Shown here: one piece after another, positions 52,966 through 62,852 of the stretch
Layout: each line of letters starts with the position of its first letter
Position numbering within the stretch: the stretch's first letter is position 1
Source: Paenibacillus sp. XY044
Lineage (GTDB): Bacteria; Bacillota; Bacilli; Paenibacillales; Paenibacillaceae
Assembly: GCF_002257645.1 (NCBI RefSeq)
Contig: NZ_NQMO01000001.1
Span: 124,001 to 188,000, forward strand
Direction of reading: 5' to 3'
DNA: 64,000 bases
Position numbers and translations under genes: made by a program
The notes under the pieces: generated by a model
What the model was told of the DNA's origin: nothing
The model's input: the letters and a program-made list of their open reading frames with translations, nothing else
The model's database searches: none

Positions 52966-53715
52966 ATGTCTAAACCTTTACAGGGACAGACAGCACTCGT
53001 TACCGGCGGTTCCCGCGGCATTGGCCGCAGCATCGCGATTGCACTGGCCGAGGCCGGAGCGAACGTAGCCGTCAACTATTCGGGCAGCGAGGCCGCCGCC
53101 AAGGAGGTCGCGGAGCAAATCCGTGCGCTTGGCGTGGAGGCGATCACCGTCCAAGGCAATGTTGGTAAAAGCGGACAGGCAGAGGATCTCGTTAAAGAGG
53201 TCGTTGCAGCCTGGGGTAAGATCGATATTTTGGTAAATAATGCAGGGATTACCCGAGATAATTTGCTGATGCGGATGAAAGAAGAAGAATTCGATCAGGT
53301 GATCGAAACGAATCTGAAGGGCGTGTTCAACTGCTTGAAGGCGGTCAGCCGCCCGATGATGAAGCAGCGTTACGGCCGGATCATCAACATTTCTTCGGTC
53401 GTCGGCGTTCTGGGCAACGCCGGGCAGGCCAATTACGTCGCCGCCAAAGCGGGGGTAATTGGCCTAACCAAATCGTCTGCGCGTGAGCTTGCCTCGCGCG
53501 GCATCACTGTAAACTGTGTCGCTCCAGGTTTTATCGATACCGATATGACACGCGAGCTGCCTGAGGACCTTCGGGCGAAGATGCTGGAAGACATTCCGCT
53601 CTCCCGCCTCGGACAGCCTGAAGAAATTGCCAAAGTCGTGGTTTTCCTAGCGACGGAAGGGGCATCCTACATGACAGGGCAGACGCTTCATGTGGATGGC
53701 GGCATGTACATGTAA
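52966..53715 (+). CDS. fabG: 3-oxoacyl-ACP reductase
   Basis: 249 aa short-chain dehydrogenase. [22 protein letters not shown] binds [19 protein letters not shown] follows, [23 protein letters not shown] carries Ser-Tyr-Lys, and the C-terminus is [15 protein letters not shown] 52966 lies 8 nt from AAAGGAGG; ATG 52960 is only 2 nt away. Confidence 0.96.
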   Translation: MSKPLQGQTALVTGGSRGIGRSIAIALAEAGANVAVNYSGSEAAAKEVAEQIRALGVEAITVQGNVGKSGQAEDLVKEVVAAWGKIDILVNNAGITRDNLLMRMKEEEFDQVIETNLKGVFNCLKAVSRPMMKQRYGRIINISSVVGVLGNAGQANYVAAKAGVIGLTKSSARELASRGITVNCVAPGFIDTDMTRELPEDLRAKMLEDIPLSRLGQPEEIAKVVVFLATEGASYMTGQTLHVDGGMYM

Positions 53716-53765
53716 TACAGCAAATCTAGGAAAAACAGCGAGATAACCGTTTTCATTTGCTTCTA

Positions 53766-53794
53766 TGGCATTTTGAAATCATTTCTCGTATAAT
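53766..53794 (+). promoter_or_regulatory. Candidate internal promoter before acpP
   Basis: TGGCAT (53766-53771), 17-nt spacer, TATAAT (53789-53794), 22 bp before the acpP start. Good -10, weak -35. A separate promoter would fit the high demand for ACP. Confidence 0.4.
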
Positions 53795-53815
53795 ACCAAA
53801 GAGGAGGTGAACCGG

Positions 53816-54049
53816 ATGTCCGATGTATTGGAGCGTGTAAAACGCATTGTCGTCGATCGCTTGGGTGCAGACGAAGCCGAGGTTACACTGGAAGCATCTT
53901 TTAAAGATGATCTTGGTGCTGATTCTCTCGACGTTGTTGAACTGGTGATGGAATTGGAAGATGAATTCGATCTGGAAATCTCTGATGAAGATGCAGAGAA
54001 AATTACGACCGTAGGTGAAGTTGTAAACTACATACAATCTCATACCTAA
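53816..54049 (+). CDS. acpP: Acyl carrier protein
   Basis: 77 aa acidic four-helix protein. The phosphopantetheine serine is residue 37 in [27 protein letters not shown] lies before ATG 53816. It has the usual place between fabG and fabF. Confidence 0.97.
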   Translation: MSDVLERVKRIVVDRLGADEAEVTLEASFKDDLGADSLDVVELVMELEDEFDLEISDEDAEKITTVGEVVNYIQSHT

Positions 54050-54059
54050 GTCATTTGTT

Positions 54060-54090
54060 AAGTCCCGTACTGCTCTTACAGGCGGGACTT
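54060..54090 (+). terminator. Hairpin between acpP and fabF
   Basis: AAGTCCCG (54060-54067) pairs with CGGGACTT (54083-54090). No T run follows, so it may be a partial attenuator or protect the acpP mRNA end. Confidence 0.4.
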
Positions 54091-54173
54091 CTCCTCATTT
54101 TCCAAGTGAATCGGCTTTACAAATAGGATGATTGAATTTGCAGATGCTGTCTATATAGAGGTGAACTTATTTG

Positions 54174-55409
54174 ATGCACAGAGTGGTTGTTACCGGGATG
54201 GGCGTTGTCACGTCTTTGGGCCACGATTTGGACACTTTCTGGAATAACCTGATGGAAGGCAAATCCGGTGTGTCCCAGATCGAATCCTTTGATGTCACCG
54301 ACTATCCAACACAGATTGCCGCTTCGGTGAAAGATTTTGATCCCGAGGCGTTTATGGACCGGAAGGAAGCGCGCAAGATGGACCGATTCGTCCAGCTAGC
54401 CGTTGTCGCCGGCAAATCGGCCCTTGAGCACAGCGGGCTGGATATTCAGAAGCACTCCGACGCAAACCGGGTGGGCGTATCCATCGGTTCCGGCATCGGC
54501 GGTCTCGGCACGTGGGAAGATCAGCATAATGTTTTGCTGGAGAAGGGACCGAAACGGGTCAGCCCGTTCTTCATTCCGATGATGATTGCGAACATGGCCT
54601 CCGGCCAATTGTCGATCATGCTGGGTGCCAAAGGCCCGAACACGACGCCGGTGACGGCGTGTGCGACCGGATCGCACGCCATTGGCGACTCGTACAAGCT
54701 GATTCAGCGCGGCGATGCCGACGTGATGATCTGCGGCGGAGCCGAAGCGACGATCCGGCCGACGGGAATGGCTGGCTTCTGCGCGATGCGCGCCATGTCC
54801 ACCCGCAATGATGAACCGGAGAAAGCGAGCCGTCCGTTTGACATCGGCCGTGACGGTTTCGTAATGGGTGAAGGTGCCGGGATTCTGGTCCTGGAATCGC
54901 TGGAGCATGCGCAAAAACGCGGAGCCAACATTATCGCCGAAGTGATCGGCTACGGGCTGAGCGGCGATGCGCACCACATGACCGAACCGGATCCGGACGG
55001 ACCGGCACGCTGTATGGCCATGGCGTTGCGCGATGCGGACATTCAGCCGGAGGACGTGGACTACATCAACGCACACGGCACATCGACGCCGGTAGGCGAC
55101 CGATCCGAGACGATCGCGATCAAGAAAGCGCTGGGAGACCACGCATACAAGGTTGCGGTAAGCTCGACCAAATCGATGACGGGCCACCTGCTTGGAGCGG
55201 CTGGCGGCGTTGAAGCGGTCATTTGCGGCTTGTCGCTGCAGAACCAGATGATTGCGCCAACCATTAACTTGGACAACCCGGATCCGGAATGCGATCTGGA
55301 TTATGTTCCGAACGTTGCACGAAAGGCTGATTTGGACGTTGTCATGTCTAACTCTTTCGGATTCGGCGGCCACAACGCCACTGTAATCCTGAAGAAATTC
55401 GAGCAGTAA
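54174..55409 (+). CDS. fabF: 3-oxoacyl-ACP synthase II
   Basis: 411 aa elongating condensing enzyme. Cys163 in [12 protein letters not shown], His in [11 protein letters not shown] and [13 protein letters not shown]; ends [21 protein letters not shown] 54174 lies 9 nt from AGAGGTGA. Last fab gene of the operon, 12 bp ahead of rnc. A paralogue is at 24788. Confidence 0.96.
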   Translation: MHRVVVTGMGVVTSLGHDLDTFWNNLMEGKSGVSQIESFDVTDYPTQIAASVKDFDPEAFMDRKEARKMDRFVQLAVVAGKSALEHSGLDIQKHSDANRVGVSIGSGIGGLGTWEDQHNVLLEKGPKRVSPFFIPMMIANMASGQLSIMLGAKGPNTTPVTACATGSHAIGDSYKLIQRGDADVMICGGAEATIRPTGMAGFCAMRAMSTRNDEPEKASRPFDIGRDGFVMGEGAGILVLESLEHAQKRGANIIAEVIGYGLSGDAHHMTEPDPDGPARCMAMALRDADIQPEDVDYINAHGTSTPVGDRSETIAIKKALGDHAYKVAVSSTKSMTGHLLGAAGGVEAVICGLSLQNQMIAPTINLDNPDPECDLDYVPNVARKADLDVVMSNSFGFGGHNATVILKKFEQ

Positions 55410-55421
55410 GGGGACGATTTG

Positions 55422-56129
55422 TTGAGTGGAGATCTGAAGCAGTTACAACAGAAACTTCAAATCCAATTTCACAATCGGCTGCTGTTGAAGCAGGCTTTTA
55501 CCCACGCTTCCTACGTCAATGAGCACCGTTTCAGCCAGCAGCAGGATAACGAGCGCCTGGAATTTTTGGGCGACGCCGTGCTGGAGCTGACGGTTTCCGA
55601 GTATTTGTACAACCTGTTTCCGAACCGACCCGAAGGAGAGCTGACCAAGCTGCGTGCGGCGATCGTCTGTGAACCGTCGCTGGTGAAATTTGCCGAGAAG
55701 CTGGAATTCGGGCAGTACGTTCTGCTGGGAAAAGGTGAAGAGCTGACCGGTGGGAGAACCCGCCCTGCCCTGCTCGCGGACGTGTTTGAATCGTTTGTGG
55801 GAGCGCTGTACCTCGATCAGGGCCTGGAAGCGGCGCGTGCGTTTCTGGATCGCTACGTATTTCCGCTCCTGGAAGAGGGCGGCAAGGTGCACATGAGCGA
55901 TTTCAAGACGGAGCTGCAGGAGCTGACGCAGCACCATAACATGGGTGTTCTGGAGTACCGGATTGTGGAGGAACGCGGTCCGGCGCACGAACGAGAGTTT
56001 GTCTCCGAGGTGTATATGGGGAATGAGCGTGTGGGAAGAGGATCGGGCCGCTCGAAGAAAGAAGCGGAGCAGCAGGCTGCGGCCGAAGCGCTGAAGCAGT
56101 TGAAGCTGGCCGGTAACGGCTCCCTGTAA
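55422..56129 (+). CDS. rnc: Ribonuclease III
   Basis: 235 aa. [20 protein letters not shown] and [19 protein letters not shown] form the RNase III catalytic domain with the Glu/Asp metal ligands; a dsRNA-binding domain follows from about residue 160 ([13 protein letters not shown] through [16 protein letters not shown]). It processes rRNA and other double-stranded RNA. TTG 55422 is 7 nt from AAGGGGA; TTG 55419 is also in frame. Confidence 0.95.
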   Translation: MSGDLKQLQQKLQIQFHNRLLLKQAFTHASYVNEHRFSQQQDNERLEFLGDAVLELTVSEYLYNLFPNRPEGELTKLRAAIVCEPSLVKFAEKLEFGQYVLLGKGEELTGGRTRPALLADVFESFVGALYLDQGLEAARAFLDRYVFPLLEEGGKVHMSDFKTELQELTQHHNMGVLEYRIVEERGPAHEREFVSEVYMGNERVGRGSGRSKKEAEQQAAAEALKQLKLAGNGSL

Positions 56130-56142
56130 AGCATGGACAAAC

Positions 56143-56210
56143 AAAGAGCAAAGAGCAGTCGCCTCTCGGGTGGATGGCAGGAAGAGCCTTCAGACTGCTT
56201 TTTGCTCTTT
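56143..56210 (+). terminator. Long hairpin terminator after rnc
   Basis: 18-nt arms, 56143-56160 and 56193-56210, pair with a single mismatch; the right arm contains TTTTT and ends TCTTT. It separates the fab-rnc operon from smc. Confidence 0.7.
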
Positions 56211-56285
56211 ATTCATTGGGAATATGCTTGTCCTCGCAAGCTGCGATGATGTGGTATTATTAGGTTCAGAGGTGATTGAGGGAAT

Positions 56286-59200
56286 ATGTTTTTAAAACGG
56301 ATCGAATTAGCCGGTTTCAAATCGTTTGCCGATAAAACGGAAATGGAATTTGTCCGCGGGATTACGGCTGTCGTCGGTCCCAACGGCAGCGGCAAGAGCA
56401 ACATTTCCGACGGCATCCGCTGGGTGCTCGGGGAACAGAGCGCCAAGTCGCTGCGCGGGGGCAAGATGGAGGATATTATCTTTGCGGGAAGCGATGCGCG
56501 CAAAGCCGTCAATTTCGGCGAGGTGTCGCTGACCCTGGATAATGAGGATCATGCCCTGTCCCTCGATTTCAACGAGGTGACCGTGACGCGCCGCGTCCAC
56601 CGCAGCGGGGACAGCGAATATTTTATCAACAAGCAGTCCTGTCGCCTGAAGGACATCACGGAGCTGTTCATGGATACAGGCATCGGCAAAGAGGCATATT
56701 CCATTATCGGTCAGGGCCGGATTGAGGAAATATTAAGCACCCGGTCCGAAGACCGCAGAGGTATTTTTGAAGAGGCATCGGGCATCGTTAAATATAAATC
56801 TCGCAAAAAGGACGCCGTCCGCAAGCTGGATGAGACCGAGCAGAATTTGGTTCGGATCCATGATCTGGTCGTCGAGCTGGAGGATCAGATCGGCCCGCTG
56901 AAGGAGCAGTCCGAGAAGGCGATTCACTACAAGCAGCTGCGGGAGCAGCTGAAGCATAAGGAAATTTCGCTCTACGTGTACCAGATCGAGCAGATCCACG
57001 CCGCCTGGAGCGAAGCCAACGCCAAGCTGGCCGTGCTGCAGGAAGAACAGCTTCAGCTGTCCACCGTCGTATCGGCGCATGACGCCAAGCTTGAGAGCGA
57101 TCGCGCCCAGCTCCGCAAGCTGGAGGAAGAAGTGGAGACCCTGCAGGGCGACCTGCTTCAGTACAGCGAAGCTTATGAAAAAAGCGAGGGCTATGCGGAA
57201 GTGCTCCGCGAACGCAAGCGGAACCTGGAAGCCAACCGGGAGCAGCTGGCCGGGTCGCTCACGGCCGGGGACGAGAGATTCGAGGACCGCAGGGCGGAAA
57301 TCGACCTGCTGAAGTCGAAGCTGGAAGCTTCGCGGGAGGAGCTGAAGGCGCTCCGGGATCAGCTGTCGGCCGAGGAATCGAAACTGGCCGGCGTGACCGG
57401 AGGCATCAGCCAGCAGCAGGAAGAAACGTTAAAAGGGACGCTGCTGGAGCTGATGAACCAAATGGCGCAGACCCGCAACGAGATCCGCTATACGGATCAG
57501 CAGCAGGAGGCGCTGTCCCGCCGGATGAACCGTGCCGCGGAGGAGACCGGCAAGTGGGAAACCCAGAAGGAGGATCTGCAGAAGCGCAAGCAGCAGCTGG
57601 ATACGGCCATCGAGAAGCTGGGCGGGGAGATCCGCGAGCTGCGCGGCGGATACATAAGCGAGAGCGAGCGGTATCAATCGCTGCAGCGGCTTCTGGACGA
57701 GAGCCAGGGAACGCTCCGCAAATGGGAGCAAAAGCGCGAAGCGCAGGTATCCCGCCGGGATACGATGAAGGAGATGGCCGATGATTTTGACGGCTTTATG
57801 CTGGGCGTCAAGGAAGTGCTGAAAGCGTCCCGGCGCTCCATCCTGTCCGGTGTGCACGGGGCCGTGGCCGAGCTCATCCGCGTGCCTGAGAAGCTGGAGC
57901 TGGCGATGGAAACCGCGCTCGGCGCTTCCCTTCAGCACATCGTCATGGATAATGAAGCGGTCTCGCGCCAGGCGATCTCTTTCCTGAAGCAGCGGCAGCT
58001 CGGCCGCGCGACCTTCCTGCCGTTGGAAGTCATCCGCCCCCGCAACATATCGGCCGGTGACCGCTCGATGGTGGAAGGCGTGGAAGGTTTCGTCGGCATC
58101 GGGGCCGACCTGGTGCAGTTCGAAGGCCGGTATGCTCCGGTCGTCGGCAGCCTGCTCGGCAACGTCATTATCGCGGAGAGCCTGGAAGTGGCGAACCGGA
58201 TTGCCGCCAGATGCCAATACCGCTACAGGGTTGTCACGCTGGAAGGCGACGTCGTCAATGCCGGCGGTTCGATGACGGGCGGCAGCCAGCATAAGAAAAA
58301 CAGCAGCCTGCTCGGCCGTAAGCGCCAGCTCGACCAGCTCGATCAGGAAATTGCCGATACGGAGGTCCAGCTGCGCAAGCTCCGCCAGAGCATTCAGGAG
58401 GTCAAGGTTCAGCTGACGGAAACGCAGACCAAGCTGGACGAGCTGCGCCAGTCCGGCGACGAGAAGCGGATCGAGGAGCAGCGCTTGTCCAGCGACCTGA
58501 AGCAGCTGGAGCATGAGCTCCGGCACGTGCTGGAGCAGGCGGAAGTGGCTGATCAGGAGAAGACCGGCTTTAACGAGGAGAACAAGCAGCTCGAGGAAGC
58601 CCGGGCAAATGCCGTGAAGAAGCTGGCCGAGCTGGAGGAAGAAGAAAAGGCGACGCATCAGGCCATCCATGCTGCCGAATTCGCCCGCAAGGCGAGTGAA
58701 TCGGCGAAGGAGGAGCTGCAGAGCCAGCTGACCCAGCTCAAGGTGAGGGAAGGCAAGCTGGATCAGGAATGCTTCTCCTTGGAGGAGCAGTTGAAGCGAA
58801 TGCAAAGCGAATTCAATTCGCATGATAAAGAGCTGCGCCAAACGAAGACGCTGCTCGCTTCGATCGAAGCGGATCTGGAGACCAACACGAAGGAATCCAT
58901 CCAGCAGATCGAAGATTTGAACCGGTACCGGCTCAAGAAAGAACAGACATCCGAGCAGTTGGACTTCAAGCGGGCGGCCCGGACGCAGCTGTCAAAGAAG
59001 CTGGAGCTGGAAGAAAGCGAGACGAAAGAGCAGCGGACGCGCCTTAAGGCGGTGGAGGATCAGCTGCGCCAGACCGAAATCGGTGTGAACCGGCTTGATG
59101 TGGAGCTGGAGAACATCCTCAAGAAACTCAGCGAAGATTATGAGCTGAGCTACGAGCTGGCCAAGCAGCGTTATCCGATTCCAGAGGACGTGCCTGCCGT

Positions 59201-59855
59201 TCAGACCGAGGTGCGCGAGCTCAAGCGGGGCATCACCGCGCTGGGCGACGTCAACCTCGGCGCGATCGAGGAATACCAACGGGTAAACGAGCGGTACGAA
59301 TTCCTGAATGAACAGAAGCAGGACCTGGTGGAAGCGAAGACGACGCTCTACGAGGTCATCCGCGAAATGGACGACGAAATGTCGAAGCGGTTCAAGCATA
59401 CCTTTGATGCCATCCGCCGCGAGTTCGGCACTGTCTTCGTGAAGCTGTTCGGCGGAGGCCGGGCGGATCTGGTGCTGCTGGATCCGGAGCATCTGCTCGA
59501 GACCGGCATCGACATTGTGGCCCAGCCCCCGGGCAAAAAGCTGCAGAACCTGCAGCTGCTCTCCGGCGGGGAAAGGGCGCTGACGGCGATGGCGCTGCTG
59601 TTTGCGATTTTGCAGGTCAAGCCGGTGCCGTTCTGCGTACTGGACGAGGTCGAAGCGGCGCTCGACGAGGCGAACGTAACACGGTTCGCGCAGTATCTCC
59701 GTGAGTTTTCCGAACAGACCCAGTTTATCGTCGTGACCCACCGCAAGGGAACGATGGAAGAAGCCGACGTTCTGTACGGGGTCACCATGGAAGAGGGCGG
59801 CGTATCGAAGCTGGTGTCCGTGCGGCTGGAAGACGAAGAAGCGGAAATTGCCTAA
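56286..59855 (+). CDS. smc: Chromosome segregation protein SMC
   Basis: 1189 aa. Walker A VVGPNGSGKSNISDGIRWVLGEQ (about 30-50), coiled coil, hinge about 515-640 (ending near DVVNAGGSMTGG), second coiled coil, signature LLSGGERALTAMALLFAIL (about 1091) and Walker B PFCVLDEVEAALDEAN (about 1117). Complete in length. With ScpA/B it condenses and separates chromosomes. 33 bp ahead of ftsY. Confidence 0.97.
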   Translation: MFLKRIELAGFKSFADKTEMEFVRGITAVVGPNGSGKSNISDGIRWVLGEQSAKSLRGGKMEDIIFAGSDARKAVNFGEVSLTLDNEDHALSLDFNEVTVTRRVHRSGDSEYFINKQSCRLKDITELFMDTGIGKEAYSIIGQGRIEEILSTRSEDRRGIFEEASGIVKYKSRKKDAVRKLDETEQNLVRIHDLVVELEDQIGPLKEQSEKAIHYKQLREQLKHKEISLYVYQIEQIHAAWSEANAKLAVLQEEQLQLSTVVSAHDAKLESDRAQLRKLEEEVETLQGDLLQYSEAYEKSEGYAEVLRERKRNLEANREQLAGSLTAGDERFEDRRAEIDLLKSKLEASREELKALRDQLSAEESKLAGVTGGISQQQEETLKGTLLELMNQMAQTRNEIRYTDQQQEALSRRMNRAAEETGKWETQKEDLQKRKQQLDTAIEKLGGEIRELRGGYISESERYQSLQRLLDESQGTLRKWEQKREAQVSRRDTMKEMADDFDGFMLGVKEVLKASRRSILSGVHGAVAELIRVPEKLELAMETALGASLQHIVMDNEAVSRQAISFLKQRQLGRATFLPLEVIRPRNISAGDRSMVEGVEGFVGIGADLVQFEGRYAPVVGSLLGNVIIAESLEVANRIAARCQYRYRVVTLEGDVVNAGGSMTGGSQHKKNSSLLGRKRQLDQLDQEIADTEVQLRKLRQSIQEVKVQLTETQTKLDELRQSGDEKRIEEQRLSSDLKQLEHELRHVLEQAEVADQEKTGFNEENKQLEEARANAVKKLAELEEEEKATHQAIHAAEFARKASESAKEELQSQLTQLKVREGKLDQECFSLEEQLKRMQSEFNSHDKELRQTKTLLASIEADLETNTKESIQQIEDLNRYRLKKEQTSEQLDFKRAARTQLSKKLELEESETKEQRTRLKAVEDQLRQTEIGVNRLDVELENILKKLSEDYELSYELAKQRYPIPEDVPAVQTEVRELKRGITALGDVNLGAIEEYQRVNERYEFLNEQKQDLVEAKTTLYEVIREMDDEMSKRFKHTFDAIRREFGTVFVKLFGGGRADLVLLDPEHLLETGIDIVAQPPGKKLQNLQLLSGGERALTAMALLFAILQVKPVPFCVLDEVEAALDEANVTRFAQYLREFSEQTQFIVVTHRKGTMEEADVLYGVTMEEGGVSKLVSVRLEDEEAEIA

Positions 59856-59887
59856 GCATAATCAACCCCAAGAGATGGAGGAGACCT

Positions 59888-60901
59888 ATGAGCTTTTTCA
59901 GAAAGCTGAGAGAGAGCATTTCAAACAAAACCGAGTCCGTAACGAAGCAGTTCCGGGACGGATTGGAAAAAACGCGCAAAGGATTCGTGGAGCGGGTCAC
60001 CGACCTGATGACGCGCCGAAAAAAGATCGACGAGGAGTTCTATGAGGAGCTCGAGGAAATTCTGATCGGTGCCGATGTCGGCGTGAACACGGTCATGGAG
60101 CTGATTGAAGATCTGCGCGCCGAAGTGAAGAAGCAGCGGATCGAAAACGCGGTGGAGCTGCAGCCGATCCTTTCGCAGAAATTGATGGAGCTGCTGCGCG
60201 GCGATGACGACAATGCGCTCCGGATGAACGAAGACGGCATTACCGTTATCCTGTTTGTCGGGGTCAACGGCGTCGGCAAGACGACGACGATCGGCAAGCT
60301 CGCCCACCGCTTTAAGCAGGAAGGCAAAAAGGTGCTTCTTGCCGCCGGCGATACCTTCCGTGCCGGGGCGATCGAGCAGCTCGAAGTGTGGGGCGAACGC
60401 GCAGGCGTAGAGGTCATCAAACAGCATGCCGGCTCCGACCCGGCCGCGGTCATGTTTGACGCGGTTCAGGCCGCCAAGCAGCGCCAGGCGGATGTGCTGA
60501 TCTGCGACACGGCGGGACGCCTGCAGAACAAAACCAACCTGATGGAAGAGCTGAACAAAATTTTCCGCGTCATTCAGCGGGAAATTCCCGGCGCTCCGCA
60601 TGAGGTGCTGATGGTGCTCGACGCGACAACCGGCCAGAACGCTCTCAGCCAGGCCAAGCTGTTCGGGGAGAAGAGCGGGGTCACGGGTCTTGTTCTGACG
60701 AAGCTCGACGGCACAGCCAAGGGCGGCATCGTAGTGGCGATCCGTCAGGAGCTCAACCTTCCGGTGAAGCTGGTTGGCCTTGGCGAGAAGGTGGGGGACC
60801 TGCAGCCGTTTGATTCCCAGCAGTTTGTGCATGCGCTGTTCGCCGGCCTGATCCAGGAGCAGGAGTTGGAAGGCGAAGCGCAGGATGAAACGCAGCTTTG
60901 A
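59888..60901 (+). CDS. ftsY: Signal recognition particle receptor FtsY
   Basis: 337 aa with NG domain. P-loop [16 protein letters not shown] (about 125-140), [27 protein letters not shown] and [12 protein letters not shown] motifs. It pairs with Ffh to bring nascent membrane proteins to the translocon. The short N-terminal A region is normal in Gram-positive members. GATGGAGGAG precedes the ATG. Confidence 0.97.
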   Translation: MSFFRKLRESISNKTESVTKQFRDGLEKTRKGFVERVTDLMTRRKKIDEEFYEELEEILIGADVGVNTVMELIEDLRAEVKKQRIENAVELQPILSQKLMELLRGDDDNALRMNEDGITVILFVGVNGVGKTTTIGKLAHRFKQEGKKVLLAAGDTFRAGAIEQLEVWGERAGVEVIKQHAGSDPAAVMFDAVQAAKQRQADVLICDTAGRLQNKTNLMEELNKIFRVIQREIPGAPHEVLMVLDATTGQNALSQAKLFGEKSGVTGLVLTKLDGTAKGGIVVAIRQELNLPVKLVGLGEKVGDLQPFDSQQFVHALFAGLIQEQELEGEAQDETQL

Positions 60902-60927
60902 TCCACGTTAGCAGGGACGCGCAAAGA

Positions 60928-60966
60928 AAAAAAAGAAGGATGGCATTATGCCATCCTTCTTTTTTT
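60928..60966. terminator. Bidirectional intrinsic terminator after ftsY
   Basis: 18-nt perfect arms (60928-60945 and 60949-60966) read as A7-GAAGGATGGCA and its complement, with loop TTA. Confidence 0.9.
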
Positions 60967-61064
60967 GAATGCGCCAAGCGCATGATCTTGGCCTTGCCGC
61001 ATCTTTTTCTGTCATATAAAGCAATCGGACTTACCGGCCTTGAGGGTCACCGTCAAGAGCCGGT

Positions 61065-61090
61065 GCCCGGTACCTTTGCCCGGTACCTTT
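61065..61090. repeat. Perfect 13-bp tandem duplication
   Basis: GCCCGGTACCTTT occurs at 61065-61077 and again at 61078-61090, 1 bp past the stop of the small DUF2642-like gene. Confidence 0.8.
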
Positions 61091-61091
61091 G

Positions 61092-61295
61092 TTAACCCGT
61101 CAGCACTCTGACAAACTCGACCGACCGCAGCGGCACGATGGCCACGTCGCCCGGAGGACCGTACATGACCGGCGGAACCTTCAGCATCAGCGAAGCGTCG
61201 TTTACCGAGATGAGTGTGCCGGTGATCATGTCGCCGGGAGTCATGACTTCCACCTCCGAGCCCGTGAAGCCGCGAACCAAATCTTTGAAATCCAT
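61092..61295 (-). CDS. Small DUF2642-like (Sm-fold-like) protein
   Basis: 67 aa, beta-rich: GSEVEVMTPGDMITGTLISVNDASLMLKV and VAIVPLRSVEFVRVL. The pattern fits the DUF2642 group of small, often spore-associated proteins in Bacillota (recalled, not searched). Shares this domain with the next upstream gene. GAAAGGAGAACG precedes ATG 61295. Confidence 0.75.
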   Translation of the reverse strand: MDFKDLVRGFTGSEVEVMTPGDMITGTLISVNDASLMLKVPPVMYGPPGDVAIVPLRSVEFVRVLTG

Positions 61296-61332
61296 GGTCG
61301 TTCTCCTTTCGATTTGCTTATATTTTCATAGG

Positions 61333-61776
61333 TTACTGGACCGAAGTAATCCGGCTGAACGGAATGATCAGAAGATCGCCACCGCTTTCTCGGAGTTCGA
61401 CCGCATCTTCTGCTACCGTCAGCACGACGCCATGCAGGGAAGTGCTGGCCGTATCCACCCGTACGTCGCTGCCGACCTTGCTGATGAAGTAGGCGTGCAG
61501 CTCAGGATTGTCCGTGATGCCCGTCATGACTTCTTCTTCCAGTCTCGCAACGCGGTCCGCCAGCGACTCCAGTTCCTCGATCCGTCTGGCGAGCCGTCTG
61601 ATTTCCGCCTTGACCTCTTTCCATTCCCACAAATGCTCATTCAGCTTCGCTTCAATCTGATGAACATCATCCTTCACGTGATGCAGCTCATGGCTAAGAT
61701 GCAAAATCTGATCATGCAGCTGTCTGATCCGGATTTTCCAGTGCTTATGATTCCAGAAAAACGTCATGGCACCCAT
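61333..61776 (-). CDS. Coiled-coil protein with DUF2642-like C-terminus
   Basis: 147 aa. A long amphipathic coiled coil, rich in His at first (residues about 15-90), then a beta domain GSDVRVDTASTSLHGVVLTVAEDAVELRE through LLIIPFSRITSV, homologous in pattern to the 67-aa protein downstream. The combination suggests a structural protein, for instance of the spore coat; function not known. AAGGAGG lies close to ATG 61776 (second ATG at 61767). Confidence 0.75.
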   Translation of the reverse strand: MGAMTFFWNHKHWKIRIRQLHDQILHLSHELHHVKDDVHQIEAKLNEHLWEWKEVKAEIRRLARRIEELESLADRVARLEEEVMTGITDNPELHAYFISKVGSDVRVDTASTSLHGVVLTVAEDAVELRESGGDLLIIPFSRITSVQ

Positions 61777-61822
61777 TCTCCTCCTTAAATTAAATGGCGG
61801 TTGTTTTCCTGCAAGGGAGACA

Positions 61823-62827
61823 TTATCGATAAGACTCCATTTCCTCCTTAAGCCGATGAAGCTGATGCAGGCTTTCCCGCTCCGCCCGGCGGATCGCTTT
61901 CTCCTGCAGTTTCACTTCCTTCGGGCTTTCCTTCAGAAACGCATCGACTCGGCTTTGCAGTTCCTCGTAAGGCAGTTTGAAATCGCAGTAGTACTTTTTC
62001 ATACCGAACGCATCGAGCAGGCTCTCGACCTTGCGCATCTGGCTCAGGGCGAACACCGGTTTTCCGGCGCGCAGCGCGGCCAGGGCGGGGTGGAGCTTGT
62101 AGGTGATCAAGTAATCGACCGATTGGATATAGCTGTACGTCAGATCCAATTCCATCAGCATGGGCAGCGTTTCGGCGGATGCCCCCGGGAGGGCCTCCTT
62201 GATCCGGGAAAGCATTCGCTGGCAGACCGCAAGGTCAGAGTAAATATTGGTAGGGTGGTTGATCACGGGGATGAGCACAAGGTGGTAACCCTGCCGGATC
62301 AGGTGGAGCGACAGCTGCAGCATATTTTCAAGCGGGAACGAGGGGTAAGCAAACAGGCACATCCCGATGGTCGGCCGGCTGGAGAATCGTTTGACCGGGT
62401 AGGAAGGTTCCCTGTAGGCAAATACAATGTCGTGAGCCTGCTGAACATGCTGATGAAAGCCGGCTCTTTCGGCAATATCAGCCGAACGGCTGTCCCGAAA
62501 TACGGCCATTTGCGCCGTGCGGATATAAGCTCTGTATTTGGCAACCTGTTCCGCGGGCCAGCTGGATGCCGGGTAGTTGTCCACGACGCCGACGCCGTAC
62601 AGCCATTTGGGATGGTCCTTGAGCGCATCCGGAAAATAATAAGGGTTAAACGAATACGGGGTGATCAAGTCCCCGCCTCCGATAATGACACGGTCGGTTT
62701 GCTCTGGATCGAGACGGCTGGTCCACGGGTACACGACATGGCCTTCGAATACCTGCTGCAGCGTTCTCAGAAACAGATCGTCACCGAAGTTTCCCATGCC
62801 GTAATAACCGCATGCTCCAATCTTCAA
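61823..62827 (-). CDS. Polysaccharide pyruvyl transferase family protein
   Basis: 334 aa. ACGYYGMGNFGDDLFLRTL is the family N-terminus, GGGDLITPYSF and ITYKLHPALAALRAGKPVFAL are later motifs (GT-B-like fold with the K/R-LH signature). Members add pyruvate ketals to wall or capsular sugars (CsaB, PssM) or have related roles. TTG 62827 is chosen: AAAGGAGG lies 10 nt upstream and the protein then begins MKIGACGYYG. It is 25 bp after the glycosyltransferase gene. Confidence 0.85.
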   Translation of the reverse strand: MKIGACGYYGMGNFGDDLFLRTLQQVFEGHVVYPWTSRLDPEQTDRVIIGGGDLITPYSFNPYYFPDALKDHPKWLYGVGVVDNYPASSWPAEQVAKYRAYIRTAQMAVFRDSRSADIAERAGFHQHVQQAHDIVFAYREPSYPVKRFSSRPTIGMCLFAYPSFPLENMLQLSLHLIRQGYHLVLIPVINHPTNIYSDLAVCQRMLSRIKEALPGASAETLPMLMELDLTYSYIQSVDYLITYKLHPALAALRAGKPVFALSQMRKVESLLDAFGMKKYYCDFKLPYEELQSRVDAFLKESPKEVKLQEKAIRRAERESLHQLHRLKEEMESYR

Positions 62828-62852
62828 TGCTAAACAGCCTCCTTTCATAAAC

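Noticed and set aside
57429..58841. 470-codon minus-strand frame inside smc
   Set aside because: Leucine/glutamine-rich shadow of the SMC coiled coil and hinge on the opposite strand.
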